A DNA stretch of 64,000 bases from Norana najaformis (GCA_964023275.1 OZ029918.1:15384355-15448354), one strand, 5' to 3'. Counted from the first letter of the stretch, positions 11,284 through 26,200 are shown. Notes: generated by a model not told the origin, from the letters alone. Translations and numbers: made by a program.

Positions 11284-14200
11284 AGTTGGAATGGAAAGAC
11301 GGGAGTAGGGAAGTGAAGAAAAGAAGAGAGAGAGAGAGAGAGAGGATGAGAGAGAGAGGACATCGCAGATGTTCGTTTTCCACTGGCAGCATTATTATAA
11401 TGGCCTTAAGTAGGATGCAAGTTCAAACTTCTCTGTTTTAACTTGCTTACCCCAAGTCCAGACATATGAATGTTCAGCTTAGACCTGATTGACACCGAAG
11501 AACTGAGAGAAAGAGAGAGGAATGAACTGGGTAGTGAGTTCCAAAACTTTGGACAAGCTACCTAAGAAGAGTTCAGGACCGTCCTTGTGAAGGGCACAGC
11601 CAAAGGCATGCTGTAATTATCAAATTCAATATTCCGTGGAACCAGGTACACTCGATTGCTCGTTTTCATGTTCTTCTCAGCATTGGGTGACTACAGAATT
11701 TCACGGAGTGCAGAAGACTATGACACCGTTGTTTATCGCACGTTTACTTTGCAGCTAACCAGCTGACTACTGAACTTAAGGCATTTCCAAATTCCGCCAC
11801 GCAAGATAAGAATCTGTATGGTTATACCTAACTTCGCAAAACTATTCATCAGTCCATATATTACAACCATTCTTCAGTGACAACGACGGTGGAAGAAATA
11901 TATAAAGAAGCTGTCCTGTACTGTAGAAGTAAATTATAGATTAAAATCAAACACAGATGAAGCATGTAAAAATTTAAAGTTTCCGCAATTTTCTCATGAA
12001 AGACAGTGCGTATCAAGGATAAAAGCTTATCTTACTTAATTAATGACAATCATGTCGTAATTAGTTTCGGTTTAAAAGCAAAATCAGCAAAAAGCAGGAA
12101 ATACTAAGTTTCAAATGAACAACATCAATAAGCATAGAGATAAGATATAGAGAAGCTTAATGAACTCATTTATTTCCTTAATTGTGTGTATGCATGTATG
12201 CATGTATGTAAGTATGTATGCATGTATTTATGTAACTTCGCCGCAGGTGATTCTGTGCCTGGCAGAGAGTCCACTCTGTCAATCGACCCTTGAAGAAGAC
12301 CTTTCTTCCGATGAGTTGTTTCACCTTTATCTGTGCCTGGCAGAGAGTCCACTCTGTCAATCGACCCTTGAAGAAGACCTTTCTTCCGATGAGTTGTCTC
12401 ACCTTTATGAATCTACTCTTCGTCTAATCATCGATGACATCCTTCCACTACGCTTGGCCGGTATGCGGCGTACTCCGACCACTCCATGGTTCGATTTGGA
12501 GTGCAGAACCATGCGCAGAAAGGTCAGGCGGGCTGAACGGCTCTACAGGCGTATTGGTCAGGCTAGTGATCGCTCTCAATGGATTATGCTCACGGGAAAA
12601 ACACACATTTTTCAAGGCAAAGAACAGAGCTATTGGGAGGCTGTAATTGCCCGGCATTCAGGGGCTCTGGAACGACTCTCCTCTTCTCCATGCTTGGCAG
12701 TGGTGGAGACTGTACGAGCCCAAATTTCACTGCTGCTGCGGACTACGCGCGCTATCTGGCTGATAAGGTCGCAGATGTTCGAAGTGCAACAGTGGGTTCC
12801 CCTCCTCCGGAATACACCACGACTCAGCATCGATTCGACAGCTTTAGAATGGTTACCGCGTTGACCTCAGGTCACTCCTTCTGTCCTCCCCAACAAAGAC
12901 ATGCTCTCTGGATCCGATTCCAACCTTTCTTCTTTCTTGAGGAGCTTGTCGATGAAGCTTGTCGACGATCTCCTTCCATTCATACTCCGGCTCTGTAATT
13001 CATCGCCCTCCGAGGGGCATCTACTCTTAGTCAGAAGCGAGCTATCGTCAAACCACACCTTAAAAAGCTCGGATTGGATCCTGAAGATGTCATTAGCTAC
13101 CGCCCAGTCTCCAACCACTCATTTCTCTCAAAATCGAGAAAATAGTCGCTCAGCAAGCAGTCTTCTATCTCGACACAAGTAAACTCATGCCAAAGCGTCA
13201 GTCCGGTTTTAGGAAGGGCCATTCGACTGAGACGGTGGTCCTTCGACTTGTCTCCGACATCTACGATGCACTCGACGCAGGGAAGGTCAGCTGCTCGCTC
13301 ACCTTGATGTAAGCTCAGCATTCCACACTGTGGATCATCATATTCTCCTGACTCGTCTCGAAACCTCTTGTGGTTTTGCGGACCGGACACTCGAATGGAT
13401 ACGCTCTTTCCCCGACGGGAGGACATGAGGGTTGAGGTCGGGACGGATGCATGCCACAGGGTTCAGTTCTCAGGCCACTCCTCTACATACTCTATACTGC
13501 CGATCTAACCCAGGTCGTCACAGTTCTCGGTGCACTAGTTCATCAATATGCCGATGATGTGCAGGTATATATGCGACTTGCCATCCATCTGACACCACAG
13601 CTTGTGTCTCGAGGGTCCAGATGATGGTTATCAATATACAGAAATGGATGTCTTCAAACCGGCTTCGGCTGAACCCGGCGAAAACACATTTAAACTGTTT
13701 CGGCTCTCGGCACAAGCTTTGGGACATGGATCGAGATATGATTCTGGCAGCGTCTTCAAACTGGGTCTCGCTGCTAATGGTTCGTGATCTGGTTGTTCTG
13801 TTGGACGAAGAGCTGTCGATGGCGGGCCATATTTATTCACTCGGCAGGACTTGCTGCTATGAGCTGCGTCAGATACGGGCTATACGTCGAAATCTATAGC
13901 GCGGCTGTAAGGCTCGTCCATTCCTTCATCATCACGCGTCTGGACTACTGCAACACCATCCTGGTCGGCCTGCCTAAATTCCGCATCCATCAGCTCCAGT
14001 CTGTCCTCAACTATGCTGCTCGGCTCGTCGCTGGTATGTCCAGATTCTCGCATATTTCTACCTACATACCCTACACTGGCTTCCAGTCGAGAAGAGGGTA
14101 CAGTTCAAAATATTACTCATGGTCAGGTTCTCGATCGTTGGCTCGGCGCCGGATTACATCAATGATCTCATCAATCCGGTTGCTGATCAATCTGGTCGAC

Positions 14201-17200
14201 AGAGACTACGATCCGCGACATATGGTCAACTCATTGTACCGCATTCTCGTACGTCTGCTAGGGCGGACCGCGCCTTCTCCACTGTGGGGCCGTCTCTCTG
14301 GAACACTCTTCCACCAGACATCCGATCTCTTGCTTGTTCAACAGTTCATGAAACATTTTCTGCCCGTCTCAAGACGTTCCTATTAAGAGACCGTTAGGTA
14401 GCCGTGCTGCAGCTTCCTTGAGAGTTACTTAAAAAGCGCTTTACAAATTTTGCGATACATACATATAAAAAGGACTAAAACAATAAATAATGCCTTGCTC
14501 ATTCACAGGAGCCATTGTGACATTAATTCACGCTACGAGAGCTATGTCGCCATCAGCAACCGCCAAAGACACAACGACACCAGATACAACGCCCGAAGCT
14601 ACATCACCAGAGGAAGACACAACGACACGAGAAACAACGCCAGAAGTCACATCAGCAGACGAAGACACAACGACACCAGAAACAACGACAGATGCCACAT
14701 CACCAAACGAAGACACAACGACACCAGAAACAACACTGGAAGCCACATCACCAGAGGAAGACACAACGACACCAGAAACAACACTAGAAGTCACATCAGC
14801 AGACGAAGCCACAACGACACCAGACACGACGCCAGATGCCACATCGCCAGAGGAAGACACAACGACACTAGAAACAACGCCAGATGCCACATCACCAGAG
14901 GAAGACACAACGACATCAGAAACAACGCCAGAAGCCACATCACCAGAGGGAGACACAACGACACCAGAAACAACGCCAGAAGTCACATCAGCAGACGAAG
15001 ACACAACGACACCAGAAACAACGACAGATGCCACATCGCCAGAGGAAGACACAACGACACCAGAAACAACGCCAGAAGCTACATCACCAGAGGAAGACAC
15101 AACGACACCAGAAACAACGCCAGAAGTCACATCAGCAGACGAAGACACCACGACACCAGAAACAACGGCAGAAGCCACATCACCAGAGGAAGACACAACG
15201 ACACAAGAAACAACACTGGAAGTCACATCAGCAGACGAAGACACAACGACACCAGACACGACGCCAGATGCCACATCGCCAGAGGAAGACACAACGACAC
15301 TAGAAACAACGCCAGATGCCACATCACCAGAGGAAGACACAACGACATCAGAAACAACGCCAGAAGCCACATCACCAGAGGGAGACACAACGACACCAGA
15401 AACAACGCCAGAAGTCACATCAGCAGACGAAGACACAACGACACCAGAAACAACGGCAGAAGCCACATCACCAGAGGAAGACACAACGACACCAGAAACA
15501 ACACTAGAAGTCACATCAGCAGACGAAGCCACAACGACACCAGACACGACGCCAGATGCCACATCGCCAGAGGAAGAAACAACGACACTAGAAACAACGC
15601 CAGATGCCACATCACCAGAGGAAGACACAACGACATCAGAAACAACGCCAGAAGCCACATCACCAGAAAGAGACACAACGACACCAGAAACAACGCCAGA
15701 AGTCACATCAGCAGACGAAGACACAACGACACCAGAAACAACGACAGATGCCACATCGCCAGAGGAAGACACAACGACACTAGAAACAACGCCAGAAGCC
15801 ACATCACCAGACGAAGACACAACGACACCAGAAACAACACTGGAAGTCACATCAGCAGAGGAAGACACAACGACACCAGAAACAACGCCAGAAGCCACAT
15901 CACCAGAGGAAGACACAACGACACCAGAAACAACACTGGAAGTCACATCAGCAGACGAAGCCACAACGACACAAGAAACAACACTGGAAGCGACGTCACC
16001 AGACGAAGACACAACGACACCAGAAACAACACTGGAAGTCACATCAGCAGAGGAAGACACAACGACACCAGAAACAACGACAGATGCCACATCACCAGTG
16101 GAAGACACAACGACTCCAGAAACAACGGCAGAAGCCACATCACCAGAGGAAGACACAACGACACCAGAAACAACACTGGAAGTCACATCAGCAGACGAAG
16201 CCACAACGACACAAGAAACAACACTGGAAGCGACGTCACCAGACGAAGACACAACGACACCAGAAACAACACTGGAAGTCACATCAGCAGACGAAGACAC
16301 AACGACACTAGAAACAACGCCAGTAGCCACATCACCAGAGGAAGACACAACGACACCAGAAACAACACTGGAAGTCACATCAGCAGACGAAGCCACAACG
16401 ACACCAGAAACAACACTGGAAGCGACGTCACCAAACGAAGACACAACGACACCAGACACGACGCCAGATGCCACATCGCCAGAGGAAGACACAACGACAC
16501 TAGAAACAACGCCAGATGCCACATCACCAGAGGAAGACACAACGACATCAGAAACAACGCCAGAAGCCACATCACCAGAAAGAGACACAACGACACCAGA
16601 AACAACGCCAGAAGTCACATCAGCAGACGAAGACACAACGACACCAGAAACAACGACAGATGCCACATCGCCAGAGGAAGACACAACGACACTAGAAACA
16701 ACGCCAGAAGCTACATCACCAGTGGAAGACACAACGACACCAGAAACAACACTGGAAGTCACATCAGCAGAGGAAGACACAACGACACCAGAAACAACGG
16801 CAGAAGCCACATCACCAGAGGAAGACACAACGACACCAGAAACAACGCTGGAAGTCACATCAGCAGACGAAGCCACAACGACACAAGAAACAACACTGGA
16901 AGCGACGTCACCAGACGAAGACACAACGACACCAGAAACAACACTGGAAGTCACATCAGCAGACGAAGACACAACGACACCAGAAACAACGACAGATGCC
17001 ACATCACCAAACGAAGACACAACGACTCCAGAAACAACGGCAGAAGCCACATCACCAGAGGAAGACACAACGACACCAGAAACAACACTGGAAGTCACAT
17101 CAGCAGACGAAGCCACAACGACACAAGAAACAACACTGGAAGCGACGTCACAAGACGAAGACACAACGACACCAGAAACAACACTGGAAGCCACATCAGC

Positions 17201-20200
17201 AGACGAAGACACAACGACACTAGAAACAACGCCAGTAGCCACATCACCAGAGGAAGACACAACGACACCAGAAACAACACTGGAAGTCACATCAGCAGAC
17301 GAAGACACAACGACACTAGAAACAACGCCAGTAGCCACATCACCAGACGAAGACACAACGACACCAGAAACAACACTGGAAGTCACATCAGCAGAGGAAG
17401 ACACAACGACACAAGAAACAACACTGGAAGCGACGTCACCAGACGAAGACACAACGACACCAGAAACAACACTGAAAGTCACATCAGCAGAGGAAGACAC
17501 AACGACACCAGAAACAACGACAGATGCCACATCACCAGTGGAAGACACAACGACTCCAGAAACAACGGCAGAAGCCACATCACCAGAGGAAGACACAACG
17601 ACACCAGAAACAACACTGGAAGTCACATCACCAGACGAAGACACAACGACACCAGAAACAACGCCAGAAGTCACATCAGCAGAGGAAGACACAACGACAC
17701 TAGAAACAACGCCAGTAGCCACATCACCAGACGAAGACACAACGACACCAGAAACAACACTGGAAGTCACATCAGCAGACGAAGCCACAACGACACCAGA
17801 AACAACACTGGAAGCGACGTCACCAGACGAAGACACAACGACACCAGAAACAACACTGGAAGTCACATCAGCAGACGAAGACACAACGACACCAGAAACA
17901 ACGACAGATGCCACATCACCAAACGAAGACACAACGACACCAGAAACAACGTCAGATGCCACATCACCAGAGGAAGACACAACGACTCCAGAAACAACAC
18001 TGGAAGTCACATCAGCAGACGAAGACACAACGACACCAGAAACAACACTGGAAGCGACGTCGCCAGAGGAAGACACAACGACACCAGAAACAACACTGGA
18101 AGCCACATCACCAGAGGAAGACACAACGACATCAGAAACAACGCCAGAAGCCACATCGCCAGAGGAAGACACAACGACACTAGAAACAACGCCAGAAGCT
18201 ACCAGACGAAGACACAACGACACCAGAAACAACACTGGAAGTCACATCAGCAGACGAAGACACAACGACACCAGAAAAAACACTGGAAGCGACGTCACCA
18301 GACGAAGACACAACGACACCAGAAACAACACTGGAAGTCACATCAGCAGACGAAGACACAACGACACCAGAAACAACGACAGATGCCACATCACCAAACG
18401 AAGACACAACGACACCAGAAACAACGTCAGATGCCACATCACCAGAGGAAGACACAACGACACCAGAAACAACACTGGAAGTCACATCAGCAGACGAAGA
18501 CACAACGACACCAGAAACAACACTGGAAGCGACGTCACCAGAGGAAGACACAACGACACCAGAAACAACACTGGAAGTCACATCAGCAGACGAAGACACA
18601 ACGACACAAGAAACAACACTGGAAGACACATCAGCAGACGAAGACACAACGACACCAGAAACGACGCCAGATGCCACATCGCCAGAGGAAGACACAACGA
18701 CACCAGAAACAACGCCAGATGCCACATCACCAGAGGAAGACACAACGACACCAGAAACAACGCCAGAAGCCACATCACCAGAGGAAGACACAACGACACC
18801 AGAAACAACGCCAGAAGCCACATCACCAGAGGAAGACACAACGACACTAGAAACAACGCCAGAAGTCACATCACCAGAGAAAGACACAACGACACAAGAA
18901 ACAACACTAGAAGTCACATCGCCAGAGGAAGACACAACGACACTAGAAACAACGCCAGATGCTACATCACCAGTGGAAGACACAACGACACCAGAAACAA
19001 CACTGGAAGCCACATCACCAGAGGAAGACACAACGACACCAGAAACAACGCCAGAAGCCACATCAGCAGAGGAAGACACAACGACACCAGAAACAACGCC
19101 AGAAGCCACATCACCAGAGGAAGACACAACGACACAAGAAACAACACTGGAAGTCACATCAGCAGACGAAGACACAACGACACCAGAAACAACGACAGAT
19201 GCCACATCGCCAGAGGAAGACACAACGACACTAGAAACGACGCCAGAAGCTACATCACCAGACGAAGACACAACGACACCAGAAACAACACTGGAAGTCA
19301 CATCAGCAGAGGAAGACACAACGACACAAGAAACAACACTGGAAGCGACGTCACCAGACGAAGACACAACGACACCAGAAACAACACTGGAAGTCACATC
19401 AGCAGACGAAGACACAACGACACTAGAAACAACGCCAGTAGCCACATCACCAGAGGAAGACACAACGACACCAGAAACAACACTGGAAGTCACATCAGCA
19501 GACGAAGCCACAACGACACCAGAAACAACACTGGAAGCGACGTCACCAAACGAAGACACAACGACACCAGAAACAACGGCAGAAGCCACATCACCAGACG
19601 AAGACACAACGACACCAGAAACAACGCCAGAAGTCACATCAGCAGACAAAGACACAACGACACCAGAAACGACGCCAGATGCCACATCGCCAGAGGAAGA
19701 CACAACGACACCAGAAACAACGCCAGAAGTCACATCAGCAGAGGAAGACACAACGACACCAGAAACAACACTAGAAGTCACATCAGCAGACGAAGCCACA
19801 ACGACACAAGAAACAACACTGGAAGCGACGTCACCAGAAGAAGACACAACGACACCAGAAACAACACTGGAAGTCACATCAGCAGAGGAAGACACACAAC
19901 GACACCAGAAACAACGATGCCACATCACCAGAAGCCACATCACCAGACGAAGACACAACGACCAGAAACAACACTGGAAGTCACATCAGCAGACGAAGAC
20001 ACAACGACACCAGAAACAACACTGGAAGCGACGTCACCAGACGAAGACACAACGACACCAGAAACAACACTGGAAATCACATCAGCAGAGGAAGACACAA
20101 CGACACCAGAAACAACCTTGGAAGCTACATCAGCAGACGAAGACACAACGACACCAGAAACAACACTGGAAGTCACATCAGCAGAGGAAGACACAACGAC

Positions 20201-23200
20201 ACCAGAAACAACGGCAGATGCCACATCACCAGAGGAAGACACAAAGACACCAGAAACAACGGCAGAAGCCACATCACCAGAGGAAGACACAACGACACTA
20301 GAAACAACACTGGAAGTCACATCAGCGGACGAAGACACAACGACACCAGAAACGGCGCCAGATGCCACATCGCCAGAGGAAGACACAACGACACCAGAAA
20401 CAACGCCAGATGCCACATCACCAGTGGAAGACACAACGACACCAGAAACAACACTGGAAGTCACATCAGCAGAGAAAGACACAACGACACCAGAAACAAC
20501 ACTGGAAGTCACATCAGCAGAGGAAGACACAACGACACCAGAAACAACACTGGAAGTCACATCAGCAGACGAAGACACAACGACACCAGAAACAACACTG
20601 GAAGCGACGTCACCAGACGAAGACACAACGACACCAGAAACAACCCTGGATGCTACATCACCAGTGGAAGACACAACGACACAAGAAACAACACTGGAAG
20701 TCACATCAGCAGACGAAGACTCAACGACACCAGAAACATCGCCAGATGCCACATCACCAGACGAAGACACAACGACACCAGAAACAACGCCAGAAGTCAC
20801 ATCAGCAGACGAAGAGACAACGACACCAGAAACAACACTGGAAGCGACGTCGCCAGACGAAGACACAACGACACCAGAAACGACGCCAGATGCCACATCG
20901 CCAGAGGAAGACACAGCGACACCAGAAACAACAACAGATGGCACATCAGCAGACGAAGACACAACGACACCAGATACAACGCCAGAAGCCACAACACCAG
21001 ATGGAGACACAACGTCACTAGAAACAACGGAAGAAGCCACATCACCAGTGGAAGACACAACGACACCAGAAACAACGGCAGATGCCACATCACCAGTGGA
21101 AGACACAACGACACCAGAAACAACGCCAGAAGTCACATCAGCAGAGGAAGACACAACGACACCAGAAACAACGCCCGATGCTACATCACCAGAGGAAGAC
21201 ACAACGACACCAGAAACAACGCCAGAAGCCACATCACCAGTGGAAGACACAACGACACCAGAAACAACGCCAGATGCCACATCACCAGTGGAAGACACAA
21301 CGACACCAGAAACTACTCCAGAAGCAACATCACCTGAGGAAGACACAACGACACGAGAAACAACTCCAGAAGCAACATCACCAGAGGAAGACACAACGAC
21401 ACCAGAAACAGCGGCAGAAGCCACATCACCAGTGGAAGACACAGCGACACAAGAAGCAACGCCAGAAGATACATCACCAGAGGATGAAATAACGACACCA
21501 GAAACAACGCCCGATGCTACATCACCAGAGAAAGACACAACGACACCAGAAACAACGACAGATGGCACATCACGAGAGGAAGACACAACGACACTAGAAA
21601 CAACGTCAGATGCCACATCACCAGAGGAAGACACAACGACACCAGAAACAACACTGGAAGCGACGTCACCAGACGAAGACACAACGACACCAGAAACAAC
21701 CCTGGATGCTACATCACCAGTGGAAGACACAACGACACCAGATACAACGCCAGAAGCCACATCAGCAGACGAAGACTCAACGACACCAGAAACATCGCCA
21801 GATGCCACATCACCAGACGAAGACACAACGACACCAGAAACAACGCCAGAAGTCACATCGGCAGACGAAGACACAACGACACCAGAAACAACGCCAGATG
21901 CCACATCACCAGTGGAAGACACAACGACACCAGAAACAACACTGGAAGCCACATCACCAGAGGAAGACACAACGACACCAGAAACAACGCCAGAAGCTAC
22001 ATCACCAGACGAAGACACAACGACACCAGAAACAACGCCAGAAGTCACATCAGCAGACGAAGAGACAACGACACCAGAAACAACACTGGAAGCGACGTCG
22101 CCAGACGAAGACACAACGACACCAGAAACGACGCCAGATGCCACATCGCCAGAGGAAGACACAGCGACACCAGAAACAACAACAGATGGCACATCAGCAG
22201 AGGAAGACACAACGACACCAGATACAACGCCAGAAGCCACATCACCAGAGGGAGACACAACGTCACTAGAAACAACGGAAGAAGCCACATCACCAGAGGA
22301 AGACGCAACGACACTAGAAACAACGCCAGAAGCCACATCGCCAGAGGAAGACACAACGACACCAGAAACAACGCCAGAAGTCACATCAGCAGAGGAAGAC
22401 ACAACGACACCAGAAACAACGCCAGAAGCCACATCACCAGTGGAAGACACAACGACACCAGAAACAACGCCAGATGCCACATCACCAGTGGAAGACACAA
22501 CGACACCAGAAACAACTCCAGAAGCAACATCACCTGAGGAAGACACAACGACACGAGAAACAACTCCAGAAGCAACATCACCAGAGGAAGACACAACGAC
22601 ACCAGAAACAACGGCAGAAGCCACATCACCAGTGGAAGACACAGCGACACAAGAAGCAACGCCAGAAGATACATCACCAGAGGATGAAATAACGACACCA
22701 GAAACAACGCCCGATGCTACATCACCAGAGAAAGACACAACGACACCAGAAACAACGACAGATGGCACATCACGAGAGGAAGACACAACGACACTAGAAA
22801 CAACGTCAGATGCCACATCACCAGAGGAAGACACAACGACACCAGAAACAACACTGGAAGCGACGTCACCAGTGGAAGACACAACGACACCAGAAACAAC
22901 CCTGGATGCTACATCACCAGTGGAAGACACAACGACACCAGAAACAACGCCAGAAGCCACATCAGCAGACGAAGACTCAACGACACCAGAAACATCGCCA
23001 GATGCCACATCACCAGACGAAGACACAACGACACCAGAAACAACGCCAGAAGTCACATCGGCAGACGAAGACACAACGACACCAGAAACAACGCCAGATG
23101 CCACATCACCAGTGGAAGACACAACGACACCAGAAACAACGGCAGATGCCACATCACCAGAGGAAGACACAACGACACCAGAAACAACGCCAGAAGCTAC

Positions 23201-26200
23201 ATCACCAGACGAAGACACAACGACACCAGAAACAACGCCAGAAGTCACATCAGCAGACGAAGAGACAACGACACCAGAAACAACACTGAAAGCGACGTCG
23301 CCAGACGAAGACACAACGACACCAGAAACGACGCCAGATGCCACATCGCCAGAGGAAGACACAGCGACACCAGAAACAACAACAGATGGCACATCAGCAG
23401 AGGAAGACACAACGACACCAGATACAACGCCAGAAGCCACATCACCAGAGGGAGACACAACGTCACTAGAAACAACGGAAGAAGCCACATCACCAGAGGA
23501 AGACGCAACGACACTAGAAACAACGCCAGAAGCCACATCGCCAGAGGAAGACACAACGACACCAGAAACAACGCCAGAAGTCACATCAGCAGAGGAAGAC
23601 ACAACGACACCAGAAACAACGCCAGAAGCCACATCACCAGTGGAAGACACAACGACACCAGAAACAACGCCAGATGCCACATCACCAGTGGAAGACACAA
23701 CGACACCAGAAACAACTCCAGAAGCAACATCACCTGAGGAAGACACAACGACACGAGAAACAACTCCAGAAGCAACATCACCAGAGGAAGACACAACGAC
23801 ACCAGAAACAGCGGCAGAAGCCACATCACCAGTGGAAGACACAGCGACACAAGAAGCAACGCCAGAAGATACATCACCAGAGGATGAAATAACGACACCA
23901 GAAACAACGCCCGATGCTACATCACCAGAGAAAGACACAACGACACCAGAAACAACGACAGATGGCACATCACGAGAGGAAGACACAACGACACTAGAAA
24001 CAACGTCAGATGGCACATCACCAGAGGAAGACACAACGACACTAGAAACAACGCCCGATGCTACATCACCAGAGGAGGACACAACTACACCAGAAACAAC
24101 GCCAGAAGCTACATCACCAGAGGAAGACACAGCGACACCAGAAACAACGTCAGATGCCACATCACCAGTGGAAGACACAACGACACCACAAACAACGCCC
24201 GAAGCCACACCACCAGAGGAAGACACAACGACACCAGGAACAACGTTAGAAACAGGTGCATCAGATTATGTCGCACTAACAGTAGAAGCAACTCTAGAAG
24301 GAATCACATCAAGCGAAGGCACAACACTGGGATCAACAATGTCAAATAAAGGGTCAACCTCACAAGAAACAATAACAGAAGTAAAAACATCAGAAGACGA
24401 CACAACAACGCTTAAAATAACCCTAGAAGTTACAGCGTCAGTTGAAGACAATACAACACTAGAGTCAACTGCATCTTCTACGAGTGGCATGTGGACAACA
24501 AGTACTACCTTAAGACCTACCACAACATGTACGTATTCAAATTGTTTGGGAAAAACAGCTACAGCACACAAATCAATTGCGACTTGTCAGTATTAGTTGC
24601 TATGTTGTGGTACGTTTAGTTGCAATGTTGTGGTTACTAATATTGTTGCTACTGGTAGGGTTAGCATTAAGCGATGCAACACACAAGTCGTATTCGGCGG
24701 ATAATGGCTGTGAAATTGATAAAGAAAAATAGATAGCCTTAGTGGATTCATAAAAAAACTTCATGGTTTAAAAATGCGCACGAACAGCGATACAATAGAA
24801 ATAAGTTAACACATGCAAAACAGCGTAAGCTTGTAAACTCTTTTTCTCTTCAGTTTTCACAGCAACAGGGTTTGGAGAGCTTTGACATTTATTTTTCGCT
24901 GTCCTGTGTGTCATTTAAATTGTGTCGCCGTTGACACCGATTCTTTTATTCCAAAATTTCATCACAGTTGTTTCTTCTGCCATAAAATTGGATCTACTGC
25001 ATATTTCGCGTTGTTTCTGCTATTAGTTAAAATGTCAACACATTTTCATATACATATTTTCTTAATTATATCATTTATCAGGTGTATGAAATCAATTAAG
25101 TTATATAGGCCTACTATTATTATTTCAATTCTGCAGGACGTCTTTATGGCAATAGTGTTTGTTAATTCATTAAATGAAAGCATTTGCAAGTAGAGGCCCA
25201 GGATTGATTGGGCGTCGCCAATATTCCATTCGGTAGGAAACTTTAACCGATTAGAGTTCTTTCTAAGAAGATTATAACTGCAAAATTTCATCCAATTCAA
25301 GAAATGTGTTTTTAATGTAGAGAAGGTTATATACCCCATTGCTTATGTTGAGGGATGACCTGCATTAACGCTTGGTTCTGTCTTCAAAATGCTCACAGCT
25401 TCTCTAAGCAGTTCAAATGCGTTTAAATCACTCTACAAATGCCCGTTTGATTGTCGTAACACCAACAGTGAGTGGGCATATAAACCGAGTTATCGCGCTC
25501 GATTGCAAAAAAATTATTCAAGACAGTATGTAGTTGACTCTTATTGCCAAAAATCTAATTTTATTTTAAAATTTTTTAAAATTTTCATTTATATTTCTTG
25601 TGGGCCAATATCTGCTTTTTATTTAAACTATAAATTAAACATCGTCAATTGGTTTTTGATTGTACATCAAATTTTAGTAGTAAATTTCAAAGTTTCAGCT
25701 CTACACGATAGTGCTGGAAATAAAAATCTGTATTTCCTGTCCAGAGCTAGCCATATGTAAAAGATATAAAATGACACAATTGTCCGAATGTCGATTTATT
25801 TCGACTGTTGTAATAGTATTTTGTCTGTTTTCCCCAAAGTCAACTGTTTATCGATTGTCTGGCATATTTATTTTAAGCAAACGCACTTGTAGGTTTTGCA
25901 TTAGCAAAAAATTTTCCTTCGGTCACTTATTTCATCCACTGAAAATCAATATCATCTGGTTAGATGTTGATCCAACGAAGTTTGATAGCTCAAACATTTG
26001 ATGATTACGTGAAGTCGCTGATAATTTTTTGTGCCTTTAGTTGAAAGAAATTGCACGTATAAGCCTGTAGATCAAAATATGCTACACATTCACTAGTAGC
26101 CTAAATTCAGCTTCAGAGCAAAGCATCTGGTAAATGTCATAAAATAACTGAGGAATTCTCGCTGTGGTACTGGTTCGAGCGTGAAAATGTCTTTAAACGA

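Noticed and set aside
11154-11392. Poly-Asp, poly-Met, poly-Ser and poly-Ile proteins
   Set aside because: Readings of an (ATC)n microsatellite.
14528-18235. Minus-strand ORF of 1,235 codons (and similar at 18180-19958 and 19940-24226) as antisense genes
   Set aside because: They are the Val/Ser-rich reverse reading of the 48-bp repeat. There is no unique sequence, signal or splice context; openness follows from the unit.
14450-18850. Plus-strand ORF of 1,466 codons (His/Arg/Asn-rich) as a separate gene
   Set aside because: It is another frame of the same array. Its upstream part is LINE tail and intron, with no acceptor in that frame.
14568-24240. CRISPR-like array
   Set aside because: Direct tandem units without spacers, inside a coding exon of a eukaryotic gene.
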